Source of the DNA: Bifidobacterium mongoliense DSM 21395
GTDB taxonomy: Bacteria > Actinomycetota > Actinomycetes > Actinomycetales > Bifidobacteriaceae
Reading direction: 5' to 3'
DNA length: 36,404 nucleotides
NCBI RefSeq assembly: GCF_000741285.1
Contig: NZ_JGZE01000033.1
Coordinates: 1 to 36,404 of the forward strand
In this document: positions 16,655 through 25,205 of the stretch, piece after piece
Layout of the letters: each line of letters starts with the position of its first letter
Numbering within the stretch: position 1 is the stretch's first letter
Notes under the pieces: model-generated
Databases searched by the model: none
Told to the model about the DNA's origin: nothing
Seen by the model: only the letters and a program-made list of their open reading frames with translations
Made by a program: the position numbers and the translations under genes

Positions 16655-17899
16655 ATGGAACAAACACGCGTACAGGTGGCACAAGCCATCGCGCAATCAT
16701 TCAACGAGCAGCCACGTCCGTGGGCGATCCGCAATGCGCGGCGCGTCGACGCACGCGGTGTGCTTGAACATTGCTGGATTGTTGCTGATGGCGACACCAT
16801 TGTTGCGACCGGCACAAGCGATGACGAACTCGAACGCGCAATCGAGCATTACGGCGTAGGCGAACGTCTCACCGACGCCTACGGCATGATTATGACTCCG
16901 GGCTATGTGGACATCCATGCGCATGGCTCATGGGGCAAATCCTTTGACGATGGCGCCGAAGGAATCATGATTGCCCGCGCAGGGCATATGGTGCATGGCA
17001 CAACACGTCAGGTGCTCAGCCTGATCACAAACCCAATCAATACGATGTGCGAGAATCTGCGCAACGTGCATGAGGCGATGGCGCAACGTCCTGATGTGCT
17101 TGGCTCGCATCTGGAGGGTCCGTTCCTTGCGCTGTCACGCAAAGGCGCACATGACCCACAGTGCCTGCGGGACCCTACGCCGGACTTGGTCAACGCGCTG
17201 CTTGAAGCCGCGGACGGCAGTCTGCGCCAGATCACAATCGCGCCAGAACTCCCTCACGGACTCGACGCCATCCACCGCTTCTCCGAAGCCGGCGTCGCGC
17301 CAGCAGTAGGGCATTGCGACGCGGACTACGCAACGGCACAGCGCGCTTTTGACGCGGGCGCCACACTGATGACGCATATGTTCAACGCAATGAACGGTCT
17401 CGCGCACCGCGCGCCTGGCCCAATCCCCGCCGCAGTCGAAGACCCGCGCGTCTCCATCGAGCTGATCAACGACGGCTTCCACGTGCAGAATCCTATGGTT
17501 GAGCTTTCGTTCGGCTTCGCACCAGGACGAATCGCTTTCGTCACCGACGCCATGGCGGCAACCGACTGCCCTGACGGCAACTACCAGCTTGGCGCACTCG
17601 ATGTGGTCGTTGAAAACGGCCATGCCCGTCTGGTCTCGAACGGCGCCATCGCCGGCTCCACTCTGGTGCTGGAACGCGCAGTGCAGCGCGCCGTCCAAGT
17701 GCTGGGAATCTCCGAGACAGCTGCTGTAGCGGCGGCCACGCTCGTGCCGGCAAAGGCGCTCGGCCTTGACAAACCTAACGCCATCACCAATCAGCCGCTC
17801 GGACTCATTGCGCCAGGATACGCGGCTGACGTACTGTTGCTTGACCCAGCCCAGTGGCAAGTCGAGCACGTATGGTGTGCGGGACGTCCTATGAAGTAA
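16655..17899 (+). CDS. nagA: N-acetylglucosamine-6-phosphate deacetylase
   Basis: NagA removes acetate from GlcNAc-6-phosphate to give glucosamine-6-phosphate for NagB. The 414-residue amidohydrolase has DIHAHG (H88, H90), the metal-binding Glu in HLEGPF (about 153), VGHCDA (His about 222), THMFNAM with the downstream substrate contacts (about 243), and the catalytic Asp in VTDAM (about 297). The N-terminus is longer than usual by 15-20 residues before the first beta strand (AIRNARRVD). GAGGTGA lies before the ATG. It is divergent from nanR and carries operator 5. It also serves free GlcNAc use if that sugar is phosphorylated on entry. Confidence 0.94.
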   Translation: MEQTRVQVAQAIAQSFNEQPRPWAIRNARRVDARGVLEHCWIVADGDTIVATGTSDDELERAIEHYGVGERLTDAYGMIMTPGYVDIHAHGSWGKSFDDGAEGIMIARAGHMVHGTTRQVLSLITNPINTMCENLRNVHEAMAQRPDVLGSHLEGPFLALSRKGAHDPQCLRDPTPDLVNALLEAADGSLRQITIAPELPHGLDAIHRFSEAGVAPAVGHCDADYATAQRAFDAGATLMTHMFNAMNGLAHRAPGPIPAAVEDPRVSIELINDGFHVQNPMVELSFGFAPGRIAFVTDAMAATDCPDGNYQLGALDVVVENGHARLVSNGAIAGSTLVLERAVQRAVQVLGISETAAVAAATLVPAKALGLDKPNAITNQPLGLIAPGYAADVLLLDPAQWQVEHVWCAGRPMK

Positions 17900-17959
17900 C
17901 CGTTTCCGCTCATCCTATAATCCACCAACACAACCGCAAACTTGAAAGGGCAACCAATC

Positions 17960-18300
17960 ATGACAGATAAGAACAGCAATCCACAGGACGTGACCGACGA
18001 GCAGCTTGGCCACATCATCGACCACGCCTATCAGGCGCACCACGGCGGCAAGACCACGCGCGCTTCACCAAGGAAGAGGCTGACATCGTGGCCCATCTGA
18101 CCAAGCTTGGCGATTCCGTGCGCGAACGTTTCCATCAGGCGATCCGCCATATCAACCGCACTGACGATGACGCGACCCGACTTGACAACTTCGTCGACAA
18201 AGAGATGTTCACCGCGGATTACGATCCATATCGTGACCTGATGAATAACTTCGATGACGAGGGCAACCTGCTCTCCCCTGATGACACCATCGTCGGCTGA
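17960..18300 (+). pseudogene. Small conserved-looking acidic protein, frameshifted
   Basis: An ATG at 17960 after GAAAGGG opens MTDKNSNPQDVTDEQLGHII and stops after 46 codons. A second frame continues from about 18058 with RFTKEEADIVAHLTKLGD and ends at 18300 (NLLSPDDTIVG). Joining them by adding one base near 18040-18060 gives one soluble, charged protein of about 113 residues with no signal peptide or membrane helix. I do not recognise the family. The clean continuation of sense in both halves argues that a full gene existed until recently. It follows nagA by 60 bases with no terminator between them, so the two may be co-transcribed, and a strong terminator follows. Confidence 0.65.
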
Positions 18301-18327
18301 TTCCTTCTCCTCACAAACACACCAACG

Positions 18328-18366
18328 CGGCGGCCGCAGTTCTTATGGACTGCGGCCGCCGTTTTT
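18328..18366 (+). terminator. Rho-independent terminator
   Basis: A 13-bp stem (18328-18340 with 18349-18361) with an eight-base loop is followed by five T. It ends the nagA-small gene transcript. Confidence 0.85.
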
Positions 18367-18546
18367 CGATTGTGGAATCAATCGCATAACCGAACATCGA
18401 GATTCCCGTTACCGAATACTGAGATTTTCACGGAATGATTGCTACAGTTTACATAGTTTCTGACGCATTCGATTTTTCGATTTCAGTTCCGCAAACCAAG
18501 TGATCTCAGTAAAACTCGAAAACGCCAACTGAAAAACCAGCGGATG

Positions 18547-18564
18547 CACTTAACCGTTTAAGTG
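18547..18564. promoter_or_regulatory. LacI-type operator before mannanase
   Basis: CACTTAACCGTTTAAGTG has perfect seven-base arms around a central CG, the usual form of LacI-family sites. It lies about 70 bases before the mannanase start. No LacI-type gene is in the window, so the regulator is encoded elsewhere. The rest of 18367-18632 shows no gene. Confidence 0.65.
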
Positions 18565-18632
18565 ATTACACTGCGGGACATGAGCATACAAAGACGAATG
18601 CTCGTTCATCAAAGGAAGATGAAAGGATTCCC

Positions 18633-21600
18633 GTGACACAGTCAGTAGGAAAGAAATTGATTGCATTTTGTGCGCGGCGTCCGCAACGTTGCTCAGCACG
18701 GCGGCGCTCGCAAACACAGCGGTGGCGGAGGAAACCAACACCATCAACATCAGCGATGTGCACGCAACGGCGGAAACGCGCGCGCTGTTCGCAAATCTGC
18801 GTGACACAAAAGCCGGCGAAGTGCGCTTCGGCCAGCAGCATGTAACTGATGAAGCGATCAGCGAAACCACAACGCACGGCGACGTGTATGAAATGACTGG
18901 GAAATATCCAGCAGTATTCGGCAGGGACGCTGGACTTGTGCTCGAAGGCCGCGAAAAGCCAGGCAACGGATCAGACCAGCAAGCCAATGCGGCAGCGCTC
19001 GCCAATGAGATCGCCAAAGCCGACGAACTCGGTGCCATCGTAACGATTTCCGCGCACTGGAACAATCCAAAAACCGGCGGCAACTATGATGACACCACAC
19101 GCGTCGCGCGCGAGCTACTGCCAGGCGGTGAATACTCCGGCAGACTCAACACGATGCTCGACGGCATTGCAGCAGTGGCCGAGCAGTCAAAGCGCGCGGA
19201 CGGCACGCAGATCCCAATCATTTTCCGCCCACTGCATGAGAACACCGGAAACTGGTTCTGGTGGGGCGCCACGCACGCGACGGCAGATGAGTACAAGGAG
19301 CTGTTCCGTTACACGGTCAATTATCTGCGCGATATCAAAGGTGTGCACAACTTCCTGTATGCGTATTCGCCAGGCGGCACCCTCGACGGTGACGCGAACG
19401 CGTATCTGAAGACCTACCCAGGCGACGGCTATGTGGATGTGCTCGGCTACGACACCTATGACCGTGACAACACAAAGGATGACGCCTCCGCATGGCTCGA
19501 GCCAGTGATGAAGGACATGAAAATGCTCAACGACGAGGCCTCCAAACGCGGAAAAATCGTCGCTTTCACTGAGTTCGGCCGTAGCGACGAGCGCGGTTTC
19601 AAAAAGGATACGCCAACAAAGGACAAGCAGTTCTTCACCGAAGTGCGCGACGCGCTCAGCAAGGACGCGCCAAACACCGCGTATATGATGACGTGGGCGA
19701 ACTTCGGTGGATCCGGCTCGAATTTCCAAGCGTACACGCCTTGGAAAGGACAGGACGCGGAACCTGAGTTCGTGCAGTTCGCGAACAGCTCGGACAAGCT
19801 GATGGCGAGCCCTGAGAATGTCGATTATTCGAGCGCCCCAGCTGTCACCGCGCGTCCAGGAATCGCGCGCATCGTCACACCGGTCAATTCAGAGCGCGTC
19901 ACTACAAACACGATTCCTGTACGAGTCAAAGTGGATGACGTCAACATCGGAAAACTCAAGTTCGACAACACGGACAAAGCTCCATACACGAACGCCACCG
20001 CAGTAGTGACCGACCATAAGGATGCGGATGGCAACTTCGTCACCGTGCCGCTCACCTACACTTGCAACGGCTATCTGACCGGCACGCTCGACCTTGACAA
20101 AGCGGGCATCGCACACGACAACGCAACGTTGCGCCTGACTCCACGAATCGTGCTCAACGACGGCACGCTGCTCAAGTCTCCGGACGGCACCGACGGCACC
20201 GTGGAAATCAAGCTCGGCGAAGCGCCAGCGGTGGCGGAAAACGTCATCGACGATTTCGATTCCTATGACAACAACGATGCGCTCAACAGCGCGTACTCGC
20301 CAAACAACGGCAAGAGCGCATTCTTCACGCTCGTCAGCAGCCCTCAGGGCGCGGATTACGGAAACGCCGTCGATCTGCACTACGACTACAACGCGAACCC
20401 AGGTTACACCGGCTACGCGCGCTCGTTCGATCCGAAGCGCGACTGGTCAAAGTACACCGGAATCAGCATGTACTACAAGCCGGACGGTTCCGGACACAAA
20501 CTCGTCATCCAAATGAACGCGAACGGCGTCACGTTTGAGGCGTACCCTTCGCTCACCGGAACGGAAGGACAGGTCATCGACCTGCCGTTCGACGAGCCAG
20601 GCGTGTGGAACGTTGCCAGCTGGGACACCGCCAACGCAGGCAAGACGCCGGATCAGCAACTGCTTTCCGAAGTGGGCTCTTTCGCGATCTACGTGAATGA
20701 CAACGACAACGAACTGCATGACAACGCCGGCCGCCCGCGCACCGGTGACATTGTGTTCGACTCAATCAAGCTCGTTGGCGAGCGCGCACCTTACGTGCCG
20801 GATGAGCAGCCTACCGAGCCAGCGGACGCCGACCCGATCACGATTGACGACTTCGAATCCTACGCGGACACCGCTGCGCTGAAGGAAGCGTGGGGCAACC
20901 GCGGACACACCGATGCGCTGACGTTGGAAACCGAGTCTGACGGCAACAAGTACTTGCAGTACTCAAACCCTGCCGGCGGCTGGCTTGACGTTGCGGCCTA
21001 CATTGCGAATGACGAGACGCGCAACTCCTGGAGCGGCGAGCGCAAGCTGACGTTCCGCCTGAAGAACAACGGTTCCAACAACGCGATGGCCATGCAGATT
21101 GGCACTGCTGACGGCAAGTATTTCCATGTTGATCAGAAGCTTGACTCTGCGATGCCGGAGGGCTGGAACAACATCGAAATCGATCTGCTGAACAACCCGT
21201 CGCTCACGCAGAGCTGGCCAGAGAACAATAAAGGCAAGCCAATGACTGCCGATGACCTCGCGCATATCAAGGAAATCGTCATCGCGGGCAATACCTGGAA
21301 CAACGACTCCCCTGCCGTGAACTTCGGTATTGATGACATCCGTGTCATTCCAGCTGACAATGCCGATGCCGATTCCGGATCAAGCACCAAGCCGGAAACG
21401 CCAACAGAACCGTCCGAGCCAACCCAACCTACGGAAACGCCGGATTATTCAGCGGACGTTGCGAACGGAGACCCAGCCACTTGCCCGGTCACCTTCGCTC
21501 CAGCTGATGCGCAGGAGCCAAGTGAGCCTGCGGACTCTGCGGATACTTCGGGTTCCTCGGATTCCGCAAATGCGAATAAGCCAACGGATAGCGGCAAACC

Positions 21601-21739
21601 AGCCGGCAACAGCACTGCTGCAGAGCAGCAAGTGGCAAGCATCGGTGCGCCAATCACCATGATTGCGGCCGTTGCGGCAGCGCTGATGGTCGCCGGCGCG
21701 GCAATGCTCGCCTGGGCTCGTCAGCGGAAACAGCTGTAA
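18633..21739 (+). CDS. Cell-attached GH26 beta-mannanase with carbohydrate-binding modules (frameshift in signal peptide)
   Basis: A GTG at 18633 after AAAGGA starts MTQSVGKKLIAF, but the frame then fails. The rest, from about 18668, continues the signal peptide (CAASATLLSTAALANTAVA) and stays open to 21739. One extra T in the T run at 18666-18669 restores a normal secretion signal. The GH26 domain (about 20-385 of the long frame) has the acid/base Glu in RPLHENTGNWFWWG (about 190) and the nucleophile Glu in AFTEFGRSD (about 302). An Ig-like module (about 395-520) and two beta-sandwich modules starting VIDDFDSY and ITIDDFESY follow; they resemble the paired CBM23 of B. adolescentis Man26A. 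A Pro/Thr/Ser stalk, a hydrophobic helix and WARQRKQL end the protein. It cleaves mannan or galactomannan at the cell surface. Confidence 0.9.
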
Positions 21740-21765
21740 TCGGTAAAGCTCGAATCAGCATTCCT

Positions 21766-21873
21766 ATTTTCGCTGGGCGGGGGCCTAATCTTCTGGGAAG
21801 CGATGTATGTACCGCAGAAAATAGCGGAAGATACTCCGCCTCCCGGAGGAAAAGGCCCCCGCCCAGCGAAAAT
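21766..21873. repeat. Long inverted repeat after mannanase
   Basis: Perfect 21-bp arms at 21766-21786 and 21853-21873 enclose 66 bases that hold two smaller hairpins (CCGC/GCGG and CTCCG/CGGAG). No T run follows. It could be an unusual terminator, a structured RNA or a small MITE-like element. It sits 27 bases after the mannanase stop; 21874-22071 shows no gene. Confidence 0.75.
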
Positions 21874-22071
21874 ACAATTCAACAGCGAGGTGTGCAGCAA
21901 AAATCAAACAATAATACGAACCCGCTCAAGTGGCGCTCCTCCACTAGCGCGGCAGATTCAGCCATGTCAGCCTTGGATAAACGGTCAGAAACGGCATTAT
22001 TACTGTATTTTGACAGCAGAATTTCTTTTAAAGATGAAAGATGAGAGAAGACAAGGCAAAGGAGCATCGAT

Positions 22072-23448
22072 ATGCATACTCCAAACATCATGCGCATCAT
22101 GCGGCGCGCGGCAAGTGTTATGATTCCAGCGGCCATGCTGGTCGCTCCATGCGTGAGCGCAGTGGCAGACGAGACGGGCGTGCCACCGGATGCCGCGCAT
22201 TTCCCAGACGAGGAATTCCGTACACTGCTTAAGGAATACGATCTCGATGGCGATGGCGTTTTCAGCCAAGAGGAGCTGTACCAAATAGATACAATCGTGT
22301 CCTTTGAAGACAACATCAAGAGCGTTCAGGGAATCGAATATTTCCCAGTGCTCAGAGATCTGAACATTAGGAGAAATCAAATATCATCAATCGATGTGAG
22401 CCACAACCCTAAGCTCGAGTATCTGATCATCGGCGGCAACCAATTGACGTCGTTGGACGTGAGTCATAACCCGGCGCTGAAGATGCTGAATGCTAGCCGC
22501 AACCAACTGACTTCAATAGATCTCAGCCAGAACACCGCGCTCAAAGAGCTGCATCTGAGCAACAATCAACTTGCTTCGCTGGACTTGACCCACAACACGA
22601 AGCTCAAGGAGATCTATGCCAGAAACAATGCGCTGACCGAGCTTGACCTAGCGCTTCTTTCCGCGCTTGAGTATGTGTATCTGAGCAATAACCAGCTGAC
22701 ATCTGTGGGCTTGGGCTCTAACAGCGTGCTTATTGGCATTGAGCTTGATGGCAACCGACTCACATCCGTTGATGTAAGTGGCCTCACTGCAATGGATTAT
22801 CTGAATCTCAACAACAATCTGCTGACATCTCTAGACGTCAGCAAGAATGCCGCGCTCACATGGCTGGATACTGAAGGCAATCAATTGACTTCTGTGGATG
22901 TCAGCCACAACGAGAAGTTACTGGAGCTGTTCGCCAAGAAGAACCGTCTGTTGTGGCTGAGCGATTTTGCCAATCCAGAGCAGGAGCATGACATTGATCT
23001 TGCCGAACAACTGTACGGTCCAGTGGCTGGAACCACTCTGAATCTGACGAAAACCGCTCCAGGCATTGACGTGACGCGTATCTCGAATGTACAGAGTGGC
23101 ACTTTGGATGGCGACGTGCTAACCGCGACCAACCCAGATGGCTTGGTCACTTACGATTACCAGTTCAACGGCAAGGCGGACCCTCTGCATGCGCAAGTGC
23201 AATTCGATATGCAGCCGTTGCCTGATGATTCAGACGATCCTGATGATCCAGATCAGGCGGACAAGCCAGCCGGTGACACTCAGCCATCAGATCCAGCGAG
23301 CGCTGGCAAGCCTTCCGAGCCGAGCAAGCCTGCCAACGGCAGCAACGTCTCCGGCATCAGATGGCAGATGGCGCGCACTGGTTCGTCAATCCGGCATATA
23401 GGAACTAAACGTGTTGTTTATCTTGCTGCTCATATCATATGGCAGTAG
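22072..23448 (+). CDS. Secreted leucine-rich-repeat surface protein, 3' end replaced by IS element
   Basis: AAAGGAG precedes the ATG at 22072. The 458-residue frame has a signal peptide (about 1-35, cleaved near VSAVADE), a short region with FPDEEFRTLLKEYD and DGDGVFSQEEL that looks like an EF-hand or dockerin-type loop, then about ten leucine-rich repeats of 21 residues (about 85-305) with the pattern NQLTSLDVSHNPALK. A beta-rich part and an Asp/Pro/Ser stalk follow. The LPXTG-like motif MARTG lies at about 430, and directly after GSSI the coding sequence enters the IS left end, adding about 18 foreign residues (HIGTKRVVYLAAHIIWQ) in place of the membrane helix. The product would be secreted but not anchored. 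A binding or adhesion role is inference. Confidence 0.85.
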   Translation: MHTPNIMRIMRRAASVMIPAAMLVAPCVSAVADETGVPPDAAHFPDEEFRTLLKEYDLDGDGVFSQEELYQIDTIVSFEDNIKSVQGIEYFPVLRDLNIRRNQISSIDVSHNPKLEYLIIGGNQLTSLDVSHNPALKMLNASRNQLTSIDLSQNTALKELHLSNNQLASLDLTHNTKLKEIYARNNALTELDLALLSALEYVYLSNNQLTSVGLGSNSVLIGIELDGNRLTSVDVSGLTAMDYLNLNNNLLTSLDVSKNAALTWLDTEGNQLTSVDVSHNEKLLELFAKKNRLLWLSDFANPEQEHDIDLAEQLYGPVAGTTLNLTKTAPGIDVTRISNVQSGTLDGDVLTATNPDGLVTYDYQFNGKADPLHAQVQFDMQPLPDDSDDPDDPDQADKPAGDTQPSDPASAGKPSEPSKPANGSNVSGIRWQMARTGSSIRHIGTKRVVYLAAHIIWQ

Positions 23449-24711
23449 GCGTGTCGTGGGTTCTTTATTGTGCCGTCCCGTTAATGCGGTGTGTTTTCCG
23501 TGGTGTGGGGTATGCCGCGGGCATGAGGAAGAAATCAGTCAGGGCGCGCAGATGCCCGGTGTGTGGCAACGCGATGATCAAACACGGCAGGAGCGCCTCG
23601 GGCGCCCAACGATGGCGTTGCGCCACATGCGCGCTCACTTCCACGGCGCCCAGGGCCGACAGGGCGCGTCGGCGCCAGCTGGACGAGTTCCTCGACTGGC
23701 TGCTCGGGGCCGCACCCCAACGCAGGCGCGCGGAAAGCGCGCGCAACTTCCGCAAACGCGTGGATTGGTGCTGGCAGCTCGCCCCGCGCATCGAACCCGA
23801 CGGTGTGGTGCATCATACGGTCATGGCCGACGGCACCTACATGAACGGCTGGTGCCTGCTGGTCGCGATCGACGGCGAAGACGGTGAGATGCTCGCCTGG
23901 CAGTGGTGCGACCGCGAGAGCGCGGCCGCCTACAAGGCCCTGTTCGAACGGATCGCACCTCCCGACGTGCTCATCTGCGACGGCATGAAAGGCATCGGCA
24001 AGGCCTGCGCCGAGGCATGGCCGGGCACGCGCATCCAACGCTGCCTCATCCACGTGCAGCGCGACACCAGGGCCGACCTGACCTCCAAACCCAGATTGCA
24101 GGCCGGACGGGAGCTCAAGAGACTCGCCGACGCGCTCACCCGCATCCGAGAACCCGAGGACGCGGTCCGGTGGGGCGAGGCGCTCAACGCATGGCACGAA
24201 CGCTGGAAGACGATGCTGGCCGAACGCACCTTCGCCAAGGACAACCCGGACGACCCCAGGGCAGCCACAAGCAGGGGCGGATGGTGGTGGACCCACCTGC
24301 CGCTGCGCCTATTCCAGCTCGAACGCCTCTTCCGCAATGGCACCCTGTTTTGCTTCCTCGACCCCGAATTACTCGAACACGGGTCCGTCGCCCGCGACAG
24401 CAACCGGCTCGAGGGCGGCGTCAACGCCAAGCTCAAGCTCATGCTCCTCAACCACCGCGGACTTCCACCGGAACACATGAGACGCGCCTGTGAATGGTAC
24501 TGCTACATGAAAAGCGCCGACCCCGACACCCACCGCATCCTCAAGGAACACGAACGCAGGAACAGGACGCGCGAACACCACGACGACCACGCCGACATGA
24601 TCCAACCTGCCCTCGGGACCGGCATCGACTGGAACGAATTCCACACCAGCACACGCCACCCAAACAACACGGACTAGAAGCCTAAAACAACACGTTTAGT
24701 TCCTATATGCC
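23393..24711 (+). mobile_element. IS256-family (IS1249-like) insertion sequence
   Basis: A 1,319-bp element is bounded by perfect 27-bp inverted repeats (23393-23419 and 24685-24711; ends GGCATATAGG). It holds one transposase gene. The flanks (GTCAATCC and AGGCACGG) are not direct repeats, so the usual target duplication is absent. This suggests a neighbouring deletion or recombination after insertion. Confidence 0.85.
23523..24677 (+). CDS. IS256-family (IS1249-like) transposase
   Basis: The start at 23523 (MRKKSVRARRCPVC) is preferred over an in-frame ATG at 23439 because it begins the conserved zinc ribbon. The 384-residue protein has CPVCGNAM and CATCAL (zinc ligands, residues 10-40), a helix-turn-helix region, then a mutator-type DDE core. 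The first Asp is in MADGTYMNG, the second in VLICDGMKGIGKA, and the Glu in SNRLEGGVNAKLK. CLIHVQRDTR between the second Asp and Glu carries the usual C/H motif of this group. The gene is intact, so the element may be active. It has higher GC than the gene it interrupts, which suggests arrival from a different background. Confidence 0.9.
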   Translation: MRKKSVRARRCPVCGNAMIKHGRSASGAQRWRCATCALTSTAPRADRARRRQLDEFLDWLLGAAPQRRRAESARNFRKRVDWCWQLAPRIEPDGVVHHTVMADGTYMNGWCLLVAIDGEDGEMLAWQWCDRESAAAYKALFERIAPPDVLICDGMKGIGKACAEAWPGTRIQRCLIHVQRDTRADLTSKPRLQAGRELKRLADALTRIREPEDAVRWGEALNAWHERWKTMLAERTFAKDNPDDPRAATSRGGWWWTHLPLRLFQLERLFRNGTLFCFLDPELLEHGSVARDSNRLEGGVNAKLKLMLLNHRGLPPEHMRRACEWYCYMKSADPDTHRILKEHERRNRTREHHDDHADMIQPALGTGIDWNEFHTSTRHPNNTD

Positions 24712-24776
24712 AGGCACGGCGGTATTTGCGTAGGCGCGTCGGCGTAGCAGTCTGTAAGAGAGATAAGAGAGAACAG

Positions 24777-24804
24777 AAAAACCCTAGCCGAAGCTAGGGT
24801 TTTT
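24777..24804. terminator. Terminator of tRNA-Lys
   Basis: A 12-bp stem (24777-24788 with 24793-24804) with a four-base loop and A/T runs on both sides lies eight bases after the tRNA 3' end on the minus strand. Confidence 0.88.
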
Positions 24805-24812
24805 CTATTCGG

Positions 24813-24885
24813 TGCCCCCGCGGGATTCGAACCCCGGACACGCTGATTAAGAGTCAGCTGCTCTAACCAACTGAGCTACAGGGGC
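24813..24885 (-). tRNA. tRNA-Lys (CUU), one base short in the T-arm
   Basis: The cloverleaf is clear: acceptor GCCCCTG with CGGGGGC, D-stem GCTC/GAGC, anticodon stem GCTGA/TCAGC, and loop CTCTTAA with anticodon CTT (reads AAG, Lys). The discriminator is A and CCA is not encoded. The T-arm reads CGGGG-TTCGAAT-CCCG and then enters the acceptor, so a C is missing from the expected CCCCG. The gene is 73 rather than 74 bases. It is either a homopolymer error in the sequence or a damaged tRNA. Its 3' end faces the accessory region to the left, the usual geometry for island integration. Confidence 0.9.
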
Positions 24886-25205
24886 GTTGGCTAGCGTACG
24901 AACCAAGTGATTACTCTACTACTAAATATGTGGAGTGCAAATCGGTGTGTCGTGACGTGCGCGGCACGGTGAACATGGGTGACGAGGTGCACGGGTATTC
25001 TGGCGCCGTATCACATATCGCTATCACGTATCGCATATCGCCACCGCGCTTGGCGCGTCGCCGTATCGGTAATCGGCGTTGAGTCGTCGGTCATTGCGGA
25101 CATGCGGTGTGCTGCAACAGGTACTCAGACCGCGTGCCGGTCGTATGCCGATAGTGTGCCGGTAGCGCGCTGGCAGCGTGCGCCGAAGTCGCAGGGAGGT
25201 TCGCC

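Noticed and set aside
22010..22038. Promoter for the LRR protein gene starting with TTGACA at 22010
   Set aside because: No acceptable -10 box lies at 16-18 bases; a -35 match alone is not enough.
23385..24719. Target-site duplication at the IS256-type element
   Set aside because: The eight bases outside the repeats differ; GGCATATA and TATATGCC are inverted, not direct, and so belong to the terminal repeats.
25009..25044. Short repeats of the type TATCACATATCGC before gluQ, considered as CRISPR or an iteron
   Set aside because: The units are imperfect, adjoining and only a few in number, with no spacers and no cas or rep gene.
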